From: Calonectria ilicicola
Taxonomy: Eukaryota; Ascomycota; Sordariomycetes; Hypocreales; Nectriaceae
Length of the DNA: 64,000 bases
Assembly (NCBI GenBank): GCA_020809705.1
Contig: CP085834.1
Location: forward strand, 3,844,001-3,908,000
Direction of reading: 5' to 3'
The notes beneath the pieces were generated by a model. The model made no database searches, had not been told where the DNA came from, and was given only the letters and a program-made list of their open reading frames with translations. This document shows positions 35,611-46,023 of this stretch, piece after piece (within the stretch, counting starts at the first letter, position 1; every line of letters begins with the position of its first letter). Made by a program: the position numbers and the translations under genes.

Positions 35611-37389
35611 ATGGATGCCGACGATCGGAAACTTTCACCGTCTGAGAAAGAGGCTAGCGATAGCGAGTATTTTCAGCGTCTTGGCGGGCCTACACCTCAC
35701 AGTTCAACAATATTAGACACCGAAACCATCGACGAAGCTTCATGTGATCGAGATGAAACAAGTACGGGAAACTGTGCCGGGACGCAACACGGCATGATGG
35801 CAGTAGATCGGATTCAACGGCATACATCAACAACCCATTACCCCCTTTTTGGCGACGGGAAACCATACCCTCCAAATCTTCCTGATAGTGAACAATTCGT
35901 TGCTGAGTTTGCAGGACCTGATGATCCCCTGCATCCCCAGAACTGGCCTAGCCAAAAGAAGCTTGTGACGGCAGCGTTTCTCGCCTACGTTGCACTTGCG
36001 TCCACGTTCGGCTCCTCAGTCTTTTCTGCTGCTGTTACTGTGGTAGCGAAAGAATTTCAAGTTTCTAGTGAAGTCACAACATTGGGCATTTCGTTATATG
36101 TAAGGACCCTTTTGGATAGGCCCCCCAAGTATGATTATGCTGACCAAGACAAGGTGTTGGGTTACGCGACCGGGCCTATTTTGTGGGCACCAATGTCCGA
36201 ACTGTACGGAAGGAGACCGCCGCTTCTCGTCTCCTCTTTTATCTTTGGCATCTTCAACATTGCTCTCGGTGCGGCCAAGGATCTTCAAACAGTTCTCATC
36301 TGCCGCTTCTTCGCGGGATTCATGGGCGCCTGTCCGCTCGCCGTAGTAGCTGCCGTCTACTCTGACATGTATGACAATCGCTATCGGGGAGTCGCCGTAA
36401 CCATATTTTCCATGGCTGTATTCTGCGGACCGCTTCTATCTCCATTCATTGGAGGCTTCATTGTCATGTCTGACCTGGGTTGGCGGTGGACAGCATACAT
36501 CACTGCGATAATAGGGTTTTTTGGGCTCTTCCTAGAACTCTGCTTTCTCGACGAGACTTATCCCCCAGTGGTCCTGGTCCAAAAAGCAAGATCCTTGCGC
36601 CGGGTAACAGGGAATTGGGGCATTCATGCTAGGCAAGAAAAGGTCGAGCTGGATCTCAAAGCACTGATGGAGAGGAATCTCAGCCGACCTCTTCACATGC
36701 TCTTTGTTGAACCCATCCTCCTTGCTCTATCCGTTTATATGGCATTTATATACGGACTTCTATACTTATTTTTGGAATTCTATCCAATTGTTTTTCAAGA
36801 AATCTATGGTATGAACAAGGGTGTGGGTGGGTTGCCTTATTTTGGAATGATCGTTGGCGAGGCTCTCGCCTGTCTCGCCATTGTGCTTGACCAACCATCT
36901 TACCAAAAGAAGTTGGTTGCCAACAATAACATCCCTGTGCCTGAATGGCGTCTTCCAGTTACCGTTGTAGGGGGATTTGCCTTTGCTGGCGGCATCTTTT
37001 GGTATGGTTGGACCGGATACACTGGCCACATTCACTGGATCGTACCAACGCTTTCAGGGTTGTTAATAGGGTTTGGCCTCTTGGCAATTTTCCAACAATG
37101 TCTCAACTACGTAATAGATGCGTACCTGGTATTCGCGGCTTCAGCTATTGCTGCAAATACCTTTTTACGATCAGCATTCGCAGCAGCGTTCCCGCTCTTC
37201 GCCCGGTACTTGATTGAAGGTCTCGGGGTTCAATGGGCTGGGACGCTACTTGGCTGTATAGCATCTATACTGATACCTATCCCTGTTATTTTTTATTACA
37301 AAGGTCCTGCAATCAGGAGGAGAAGCAAGTTTAAGATGGAAGATCCGAATCACATCAAAGAGATGCAATCCACACCAGCTTATGATTAG
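35611..37389 (+). CDS. MFS transporter, DHA1 (multidrug/polyamine-type)
   Basis: Predicted 12-helix plasma-membrane proton antiporter of about 574 aa, exons 35611-36099 and 36154-37389. The start at 35611 has an ACCATGG context and follows an upstream in-frame ATG (35491) that would add an unlikely lead. After a hydrophilic N-terminus come LHPQNWPSQKK, the typical DHA1 lead, then SELYGRRPPLL (loop 2-3 motif A) and FAGFMGACPLAVVAAVYSDMY. The 54-bp intron lies exactly between LGISLY and VLGYATGPILWAP. It is a multiple of three without a stop, so retention would add 18 residues. These transporters export drugs, polyamines or metabolites; the substrate here is unknown. It is convergent with the P450. 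Confidence 0.9.
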   Translation: MDADDRKLSPSEKEASDSEYFQRLGGPTPHSSTILDTETIDEASCDRDETSTGNCAGTQHGMMAVDRIQRHTSTTHYPLFGDGKPYPPNLPDSEQFVAEFAGPDDPLHPQNWPSQKKLVTAAFLAYVALASTFGSSVFSAAVTVVAKEFQVSSEVTTLGISLYVRTLLDRPPKYDYADQDKVLGYATGPILWAPMSELYGRRPPLLVSSFIFGIFNIALGAAKDLQTVLICRFFAGFMGACPLAVVAAVYSDMYDNRYRGVAVTIFSMAVFCGPLLSPFIGGFIVMSDLGWRWTAYITAIIGFFGLFLELCFLDETYPPVVLVQKARSLRRVTGNWGIHARQEKVELDLKALMERNLSRPLHMLFVEPILLALSVYMAFIYGLLYLFLEFYPIVFQEIYGMNKGVGGLPYFGMIVGEALACLAIVLDQPSYQKKLVANNNIPVPEWRLPVTVVGGFAFAGGIFWYGWTGYTGHIHWIVPTLSGLLIGFGLLAIFQQCLNYVIDAYLVFAASAIAANTFLRSAFAAAFPLFARYLIEGLGVQWAGTLLGCIASILIPIPVIFYYKGPAIRRRSKFKMEDPNHIKEMQSTPAYD

Positions 37390-37638
37390 AAAGTTAATGG
37401 GCTTACAATCGGTGAAAGCGATTCACCACTGCTGGAGCACAAGATTGCATTCATTGTGATACAATTGGAACGCACAATACCACAAAGATATTTATTTATG
37501 CTACTATAGTGGTTTATAATTCCCCGTGATCCTAGAAAGAGAATTGTATCAAATTTCAACTATCCAAATCCAATGACCCCTGTATCCACACATCAGAAAT
37601 ATTCGTCCATAAATTTTGTTGTGACTTACATATTGAGG

Positions 37639-39892
37639 TCAGAGTGCTACTGCTTCTTCATAAAACGCATCGATTTGAGCTAGCCTTTTCTCGTTTCGCG
37701 GAACGATATTGATGGGCATTTCTACTCCAGCAATTCCTGGAATGTAGTGAGGAAAGTCTTCCATCTTGATTGGATACTTAGCTCGTGGCGCAGGTTTTAT
37801 TTCAAATGCCCACACAAGTCGCATAATTGCAATGGTGAAAGACCGTTCTGCAACGTGTAATCCAGGACCTGGGAATTGTGAGTCCAAAGTATGATCCATG
37901 GTCAAGTGGTCTCGTACAAATCCGTCTACCCACACCAAAAGCAAAATGGTCCCGCTGTGTTACATCCTGAAGGTTTGCGCTCTCTTGTGACTAAACAATT
38001 GTTAAAAACAGCTTATTAATTTGCAGACAGCTGGACTCTTGATTGGGAACCAAAATATCCACTTACATTTCGAAGATCACCTGCGTATCGCTCAGGTTTA
38101 AATTCTCGCGCATCTTCATACACGTCTGGGTCATGCCCAATTGCCCTATTGTCGAATTAGTTTCTGTATTGGTATCCCTAGTATTGCCGAGGAGTTGTAA
38201 CCATGAGTTGAGCTTGAGACGTGCTCCTTGAGGAATCACATAGCCATTGTACTCGATGTCCTTCGTAGTACTGTGTGCGAGCATTCCAATAGCGACTGGT
38301 GGTCGAAGACGCCAAACTTCTTTCATTACACACCGGACATAAGGAATATGCTCGAAATCCGACCATATTGGCAATCGGTCACCACAATGTTGATCTAAAT
38401 GATTGGAATTAGTTACCTCTCTAATTAGTTCTGGTTGTACTTACCGATCAGCCCCTGTAGCTTGCGAAACTCGGTCGGATTTTCAAGCATCAATTCCATG
38501 AATGCCCAAGCCGCCATACGACTCTAGAAGTGAAATTAGATTCTATTTTTCTTTCAAGTTCGAATTCCGGATTACCGTGTCAGATCCGCCTAGAACAAGC
38601 ATCAATGCCAAGAAGGCAGCTTCTTCCTCAGAGGAGATGCCACCTCGCTTTTCATCTTCAAGTATCCGAGAGAGAAAACAGTCTGGAGCTCTTCCTTCTG
38701 CCATGAGTTTCTTTAAATACTGTATCGACAATATTAGCCAGTTAGTTGTGGAAATGCCTTTTTCTGTCCATAGTTTAATCATACCGTAAGCCTTTTCATT
38801 GACCAAGCCACATCTCTTTGGAATCTCTCGTCTCCTTTGACCTGGGATCCTCGCAGGAAATTTGGAAGATGGTCCAGAAGTGGAAAGCTATCGACGATTT
38901 CGGCACCTTGGTTGAGCCCTGGAACTTTTCGTCAATGAAGGGTTGCTAGCAGTAAGACGAATTAGATAATTTACCATCAATTTGAGCCACACCGGTTTCT
39001 AATAAAAACGAGTTAGTCGATTTGAAAAAAAAAAGAAATTGGGTTTGCGGTTAAGGTCATCACTCACCAAAAAGATATCCAATGCTTGGGCTTTGAGAGT
39101 TTTTGATCTATCCATATTAGCTACTTGTCCACGTTGTAGTATCGTTGTTGCGTACTTCAAGTCCGAACAGTTGAGTTGTAAAGGTACTGTAAATATATCG
39201 TCCCATTTTATCCCAAAGATCTTGTTTATCAGTCCCCGCCATTGGGTCGTGCGCAACTTCATGAATGAACTTTAAGGCTTCAAATTCAAGAAATCTTGGC
39301 CTCATTAGCCTCCGTCTACCACAACTGTATGACTAACTCACGGGACTCCAGCTTCAGCCTTCGCGATGCTTGTTAGGTTCTGATTGGTGATCCTTCTTTG
39401 CTCCTGTAGATGTCGTTAGCGTCTATATTTGAAGAAAGCATCCTTACTCACTTTCCATCGAGGGTTACTCGCGGGCAGAAGAAGTAGATTCCAGCTACCG
39501 CAAATATGCTCTGAAGACACGATCCATCTCGGTCTCTCCGCGGTTAAGGTAGTGTTGGTATCCATGATCTGCTTGGCTGCATTACGGCTATTGATGTAAT
39601 ATTCATCTTCCAGACCAGAGCGAATTAACATAATATCCCCATACTCCCTTGCCCAATCTTCAAATAGCAGATGCAATCTCTTGTTCTTGGCTGATTTCAG
39701 GATATCAATGAAGCTTCCAAGTACGGGCCACCCTTTAGGACCGGGAGGAAGATTTTTGGATGGATTAACTGTTAGAAGACGGACAAGCAGAAACACGGCA
39801 AGCGAAAAAAGTGCGATCCTTCCGGGGGATAGCAATTTATCCAAAGAAAGCACCGATTTTATTGGCTCGGATTCGGTACTCATATTGCTCAT
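37639..39892 (-). CDS. Cytochrome P450 monooxygenase, 12 exons
   Basis: Membrane-anchored heme monooxygenase of about 547 aa. Exons: 39892-39452, 39403-39342, 39300-39156, 39107-39068, 38998-38975, 38918-38785, 38719-38576, 38523-38445, 38394-38202, 38145-38067, 37990-37918 and 37868-37639. All join in frame. Signatures: N-terminal hydrophobic anchor, PPGPKGWPVLG hinge, I-helix LVLGGSDTSR, K-helix ExxR in KEVWRLRP, PERYAGD, and the heme loop FGVGRRICPGLHVAERS, whose Cys codon is split by the last intron. Intron 3 (41 bp, acceptor at 39301) is the least certain junction. The role is an oxidation in secondary or xenobiotic metabolism; the substrate is unknown. The gene lies beside an MFS pump and a Zn2Cys6 regulator. 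Confidence 0.88.
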
Positions 39893-40880
39893 TGTTAATC
39901 AATGAAATCAGATAGTAATAAGAAACAAATGGTCGATCGTAATGTCCATACTAGTGTCAGGCAAGACTTGACGATTTCATGTTGAGTAAATATGCTATTT
40001 TCCCCCACTCATGTTAGCCATCCTCTGCAGAAGTCATTGGAGGCTCCGAACGGATAACTCATTTAAGCCTATCAGAATGATACCGGATCTCTAAATCCCT
40101 TGATAGCCTACCATCTTTACGAGGTCGGATCCCGAGTTGCCGGATTTTCGGACTTTCGGGGATCATGACAAAAATGATTGCAGATCTCAGCATCTGATCG
40201 AATCCGCATTCTCGTCGAAATTTTAAATGCAAGAAAGCCTAGTCTCGAACCGAGGTAGTAACACATCTGAAAAGAAAATGGCGCTCGGTTCCATGATGCA
40301 ACAACTTAAATTGGTGTAACTAGCGGCCAATTGCCATGTTTTTCCTCGTTTCGCTGCTCCTGTTCCCTCGGTCCGGCTCGGTCCGACTGATGATGCTAGC
40401 TATTTAGCAGTTAATAAACATTCTTATTAGTTCTAAGTTATGCTAAATCTTATTTGATTATTTTATTTTAAGCGGCTGTATGAAAGGAGGGTAACTTAAA
40501 ATATTGGTAGCGTTTGAAGATGTATGATTGTGATAAGAGTTTTAATCGTCTTGATGCAATGTGAAGAACTGGTGCTCATGGCTCTTTTGTCGCCTGATGA
40601 AGGTTATAACTCTTGAGAGCATGGCCGATGCAAATGATGCGCCGGAGTCTGCTGTTTTTCGTCATGTTTACTTGATAGTCAATCGAAGTTGCGCGACAAT
40701 TCAACACTGTACATCTCTATATGGATCGAGCTTATGATGTGCCGTCTGCTTAAGGCATCTACGCCGCACCTAAGAGAAGTAGCAGAAAATTTCGCTTTCC
40801 AAATATATGAGCTTCTAAATATATGGTTCTCTTGATGATATGAGGGATCCGCTCGGTATTGAGTTGCAAATATTTCTATA
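39893..40880. other. Intergenic (P450 upstream / permease downstream)
   Basis: About 1 kb. It contains the CCGAAA repeats and AT-rich sequence. No gene was recognised. Confidence 0.5.
40136..40161. promoter_or_regulatory. Tandem CCGAAA(G/A)T half-sites upstream of the P450
   Basis: Read on the minus strand, two 8-bp units CCGAAAGT and CCGAAAAT follow each other and lead into CCGG. The block lies about 245-270 bp upstream of the P450 ATG. Repeated CCG half-sites suggest Zn2Cys6 binding. The 12-mer core also occurs at 8974-8985. Confidence 0.3.
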
Positions 40881-42797
40881 TTATTCCTTATCCCTGCTTT
40901 CTGCGGCTTTACAAGATTCATGCTCCAACTCAGTACTTGCTGCTTCATCAACTCCATTGATATCCTTGATTGGACCGACAAATCGACCTCGCGCATAAGT
41001 GAAATAAATCACCATTGAAATTAACGAAACACCACCAAGAATAGGTGACGAGTAGTTCCTGAACGATATTAGTTCGTGAAACGCTGCAAACAAGGAGTTT
41101 ACAATGCTTACATGTTTGTCGCAGTCACGGGCATGTAAATCGGGAAAGTAAAGAAAACACACGATAGAATACACCAACAGAATGCACCCACGTTGACAGC
41201 ATACCCTAAAAAGTGTGGCATCTTCCAGGGTCCATACAGAATTTTTCCTCGCTGAAACAGATGCAGTGCAATGGGGATTGCGTATGAGGCCATTTGAAGC
41301 ACCTGGATGCCTGACATTATGCCGTAGAATGCAGTGACATTTCCGATGTAGATGCAGGCAAAACCACACTCGATGATGCAGATGACGATGATTGGCCATA
41401 TAGGAACGTCCCATTTGGGATGGACCTTGCGGAATGGCTCTGGAAAAGCCTCATCACGAGCCATGGACCAAATGGTGCGAGCGCAAGCCCCGTTGATGTC
41501 GAGACCGCTTAAGAAAGCAATCATCGTTAAGCCGACGTTTAGAAAGACAGTCGCGCCCAGATTTTTGGTGGAATTGAGGATAATCTGGAAGATGGGCATA
41601 ACGGATCCGAATTTTGAGGCCACCAGCTCCTCAATGCTACCCATCGAGAATAACAACGTAATAATCCAAGGGAAGGTTGCTAATGCGTTTCCAACCGTGC
41701 TAAATATCACTAAAAATATGGTTAGTGCTTTGCAAGTAAGTTTTAATTGGTTGAATACTAACTCGCTCTTGGCACGTCTCTTGTGGCATGGTTCATCTCT
41801 TCGCTAAAGTGAGCTGGCGCCTCGATGCCAACAAATCCAGTGGCTAAGCCAAGGACTCCGATAAAAAATGATACACCATCGCTCGACCATCCGGAGGTAT
41901 TTTGGAAATTTGTAAATACATATTTAGCTGAGTTGAAGTGCGGAGATGTACAAGCGAGAAGCGTAATCATTAAAGCGAGGAAGAATACGCCTTGGTGAAA
42001 TATGACTGCGAATTTAAATCAGTGCTGAGTACTAGGTGAACAGCATTGATGACTAACAGTAGAGGTTTATGCCATGATAATACCTAACACCAAAGATGTT
42101 GACCAGAGCATTGATTAGAATTTCGGCCACGAAAATCTATGTCGTTTAGAATAAGTATGAGTCAATACCGAAACAGAAGCAAGATCCTACCATGGTAACA
42201 TGCCATTGTTTTGCTTCATAATCGGGATTACATGCTCTTGCAAAAATCTGGATCTGAATGGCAGAGACAAAAGCACTACCAACAGCACCCAGGATCATTG
42301 AACCAAAGGCCAACCAACCTGTGACCCACGATAGAAATGGGCGCCACGCATCGTTTGAAAGCTCAGCTACCCAATGATATTGGCCGCCTGAAGATGGCCA
42401 GATGCTATATTCTCAAGGTTAGAAATCCACTTCTTGTACGAGACTCTTGGTCTTACCTTGCAAGCTCAGCCAGGGAAGCCGAAACTAGGAAAATGCCGAA
42501 TGCAGTCAACACGAACCCCCAGACAACTGTGACTGCTCCCCCAGACACTAATGTTGGGAGGATGGAGGAGGAAATTGCGCTCCACTAAATCCGTGGACTA
42601 TCAGTTCAATTCACGGCGGGAAGGCCCAGCATACGCACCGTTGCTGAAACGCAAATACCTATTCCAACTACAGACCATAAATTGTATCTTCTATCAAATG
42701 CCTGGGATTTCCCGATTGCTGCGAGACCTGCCACATCATCAGAAAACATGACAGTGTGCGGATGGTGGTGATTTGTCTCTGAGTCTCGTTGTCGCAT
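40881..42797 (-). CDS. Amino acid/GABA permease, APC family
   Basis: Predicted 12-helix permease of about 532 aa in seven exons: 42797-42639, 42584-42457, 42404-42191, 42136-42058, 42005-41763, 41709-41112 and 41058-40881. Introns are 52-54 bp and all phases agree. Family features: an N-terminal DRRYNLWSVVGIGICVSATWSA helix start, SIWPSSGGQYHWVAEL (the APC loop between helices 2 and 3), GFVGIEAPAHFSEEMNHATRDVPRAM (the helix 6-7 block), and LDINGACARTIWSMARDEAFP (the helix 8-9 block). These match fungal GABA, choline and amino-acid permeases that take up nitrogenous substrates with protons. The exact substrate is unknown. Confidence 0.9.
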
Positions 42798-44158
42798 GGT
42801 TGCTTCCTCTTGTTGCCTATTTTCTTTTTAATAATTCTGAAAAAAAAAAATACAGTAGATAAATCAACTGGGGGCGGTGTTGAATGCCGGATAACTCAAG
42901 ATTTGGTGTTTATATACATGGTGATTTGCCCTTGTTCGTTGTGTTATGTGGCGTAGAACTGTTTGAACTACTATTCCACATTGGCCAATCACAATCACAA
43001 CGAAGAACCCCGGACCGACCGTATCTTGAAGCTCCGGCCGTATCGACGATAAAAGCGGATGGGAGGTGGTTAATCGGCAATATCGTGCCGATGAACTGTT
43101 TCCCCGCACTCGAGGGCTAGTCTAAAAATAATGCAATGGCGTATCAGTCGGAACAGTCAGCCAGACATAACGAACAGCCTCGCTAACCTGGCTCAAACTG
43201 TAAAATCAGAGATGCGACCAAGCCCTATCGTCTGGCATGAACCTTCCAAGCAGTTTCTTGTCCATAGTTCGATATGAGTCGTGATTAAATCGAATGCGAC
43301 ATTGTTTCCCTAAGGGCGAGAAAATTTGAATTTTTTTAATAAAGGAGAATTTTACCACCTGATGAGTCAGGTAATGCGAGCTGCTTCTGAAAGATGCGCC
43401 CCAAGTTGTTTCTCAAGGATAAAGTCGTAATTGATGGTAGTCGATCGCATGGGCATGATACAACACGGTCAGACAAAATGGCGAGATGGTAGTGGTTTGA
43501 ACTTGTAATGAGAATGATCTATCTGGATTTCTTACCCAGTATCATACCCACAGAGCCCTTCAATTGATCTGGTTGCATGAGTGGAGGATAAACTTTTGAT
43601 CAATGTGACTTTTGTTGCTGATTTGTGAGACAAAAGTGCACACGCAAGCTTTGCATGCGATGTTATCCAGAGTAGTTGTGTACCAAAATCCTGACTGTCT
43701 CTTCATCGGGATTAGTTTGATTCTCGCGATCTAATTAATGTCTGATGCCGGCAAATTCGAAAAATACACCGAAGGAACTTACTAGCGGCATATGTTGGTA
43801 TCTCCGAATTACTTGGTCACGACAGTACACGAATAGCAAAATTGTTGCACGACATGCGTACTGTCGTGACCAATACAATATTCGCGACGAGAAATTAGTA
43901 CTTCTACATAGCTATTCAGGGCGAGAATAAGGAATTAGATGAATGCCCGCGTTGGTGACAGTCCCGAAAGGCCGAACACACTACGGTAATTATGACCGGA
44001 ATATCGGGATCCGAAAAGCCGACACCTGAAATTTAGTGTTATCGCAACCATTACTATTGATAGAGCGACATACAAAACGGATGGAGTTTTACTTATTATT
44101 GCTGGCGATAGAGCATAATGGAATTGGTAAAGACGTCCTTCTCTCACAATAATCTAAA
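42798..44158. other. Intergenic, with inverted repeat
   Basis: About 1.4 kb without a gene. It contains the 16-bp inverted repeat at 43813-43873, described separately. Confidence 0.55.
43813..43873. repeat. Perfect 16-bp inverted repeat, 29-bp spacer
   Basis: TTGGTCACGACAGTAC at 43813-43828 pairs exactly with GTACTGTCGTGACCAA at 43858-43873. It could be a hairpin, a dyad binding site or the remnant of a short transposon. Just outside the arms, CGAAT is seen on the left and ATTCG on the right, so flanking bases are also partly symmetrical. Confidence 0.8.
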
Positions 44159-44740
44159 ATGAGCCCCAATCCTGTGGTTCCTTTCATCACTACGTCGGCC
44201 GTCATTGAACAACCAGTCGAGATAGTCTGGGAGATGGTGCAAATGCATAATTTTGATAAATGGTATGGCCCTGTGGCCAAATCTTACAAAATGCCCAGTG
44301 AGAACTCGGAGATGGAAATTGTTCGCTGGGAATTTGATGAGACACTTCCAGAAAGCTCATGCGATTTCGAAATTGTCGCGAGAGATGTAAGCTATTTCAA
44401 GGAATCAGAATGAAAATAATCATAACATTGTTGTAGAAAATAAATTATTCCTTGAGCTACTATGTTTTGAGCGCTCCGCAGCCCTTAAAATACATTGCTT
44501 CCGCATCGTCAATTAAACTCTATCCAATCACATACGGACAACACAAGGGCCATACATTTCTTCAATACAGAGGAGAATACGCGACGGATGCTACTCCCGG
44601 TATTATCCAAACATGTTGCATTCATATTGGAATCTTTGCTAATGTCACCCCTAGCCATCATTGAGAATGGTGTTTTCGTCAGAAATGACGCTGTTGAGGG
44701 CTTGCAGAGATTCCTAAACCGGATGAAAACAGACACATAA
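44159..44740 (+). CDS. SRPBCC (START-like/polyketide cyclase) family protein
   Basis: Three-exon gene for 158 aa: 44159-44386, 44437-44599 and 44655-44740, with introns of 50 and 55 bp. Introns were placed by frame and GT..AG: ARD joins KINYSLSYYVL, and YATDATP joins AIIENGVF. The pattern of TTSAVIEQPVEIVWEMVQMHNFDKWYG, a beta-strand run and a C-terminal helix (EGLQRFLNRM) matches the small ligand-binding SRPBCC fold used by polyketide cyclases, dehydratases and lipid-binding proteins. No catalytic assignment is possible. Confidence 0.8.
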
Positions 44741-45378
44741 AAAAAAACAAAAAGGAAAGATGAAGAAAAAAGATATTTTACACTTAAGTGAGCTAATTTA
44801 AAATTGCCATTTTCACATGTAGTCAAGATGCCAGTCAACCATTTCACCATTCTACGGACGAAGCTTTTTGCACTTCGCAAACATTCCTTCATTTATCGCA
44901 ATTTTTGACAAACTCTACCTAGCTCAAATAAAACCTAGATTTTTGTTGTTCACACTGTTAGCTCTAGTGACTGTGGTGGAAGAGGAGTCTATCGCCTGAG
45001 TGAATTCTGAAAATACACATGAACCTCAAAAGCTCTTGCTTTTTTTTCGCCTGGAAAATAGCATCAATCAGCCAAGCCCTTATCAATCTCATAATTATTA
45101 TGTATGGTAAGAGTGAGTCAGATATCATAGCATTCAACTTTCCCTAAAGGGTATCCTCCGCGACTGAACATTGTCAGACTGTCTAAAATTGGCAGGTCTT
45201 CAAAGGTGGGGTAGCCCCTGTCAGCAGCAATCTGTGACCGAGTCTGACATCCGCGAAACAGCTGAGGGTCTAATGATGATATAACACCACGCAGCCCTTT
45301 AATGCCTCATTTCTCTAATCTTGAAAGAAACATTATTCAACATTCTCAGTTCACATCTTGCTTACCCCAACTACAACC
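44741..45378. other. Intergenic, no gene recognised
   Basis: Short region between two plus-strand genes, serving as the promoter of the acetyltransferase gene. No other signal was seen. Confidence 0.5.
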
Positions 45379-46023
45379 ATGATCACTGATGGGCTCAGAA
45401 CTGCATATCAATCCAAGCGCCTGATTTACCGCGCTGTGGAGAATAATGACAATAACAAGCACTTTCTCTACACTCAAATCGAAAACGATCCCACAATTTC
45501 GGCTCTAGGTAGCTCAAGGGTTATCAAGCCAGGAGGGACCAAAGAAGTGGAACAGGTCATAAGTTCAATGCTCCAATGCCCCCTGGCTGTCATCATCTGT
45601 TTGCGTGAGGATGTGCCCAATGATCGCACAGGAACCAGCAAGGAAGATGATTATAAAACGCCAACACCGGTTGGATTTCTTATTCTTGGATGGGGCTCTA
45701 GACCAGGCGACCAAATGATTCATCGTTCAACCAATTTAGGCATCTCGTTGGCTGCGGCTTATCAGAATCAAGGATACGGCGGCGAAGCGATTAATTGGGC
45801 TTTGGACTGGGCCTTCCGATTTGGGAGCTATCACCGTGTCTCTCTCTCTACATATTCATATAATGACCGCGCCATGCATTTATACAAGCGACTTGGATTT
45901 GTTGAAGAAGGTCGTAGTCGCGAAGCCCATTGGTATGACCGGAAATGGTATGATTTGGTTAACTTTGGTATGCTAGAGAAGGAGTGGGAAGTATTGAGGA
46001 GCTATGAAAACGGGTACGACTAA
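45379..46023 (+). CDS. GNAT-family N-acetyltransferase
   Basis: Single-exon 214-aa protein. The acetyl-CoA pyrophosphate-binding motif QNQGYGGEAINWALDWAF lies at residues about 130-147. A Tyr-rich downstream strand-helix (NDRAMHLYKRLGFVEEG) completes the GNAT fold. The family transfers acetyl groups to amines, antibiotics, polyamines or protein N-termini. RimJ/RimL-type spacing suggests a protein or small-amine acceptor, but this is inference. The start at 45379 (ACCATGATC) is chosen over an upstream TTG in the same frame. Confidence 0.88.
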   Translation: MITDGLRTAYQSKRLIYRAVENNDNNKHFLYTQIENDPTISALGSSRVIKPGGTKEVEQVISSMLQCPLAVIICLREDVPNDRTGTSKEDDYKTPTPVGFLILGWGSRPGDQMIHRSTNLGISLAAAYQNQGYGGEAINWALDWAFRFGSYHRVSLSTYSYNDRAMHLYKRLGFVEEGRSREAHWYDRKWYDLVNFGMLEKEWEVLRSYENGYD

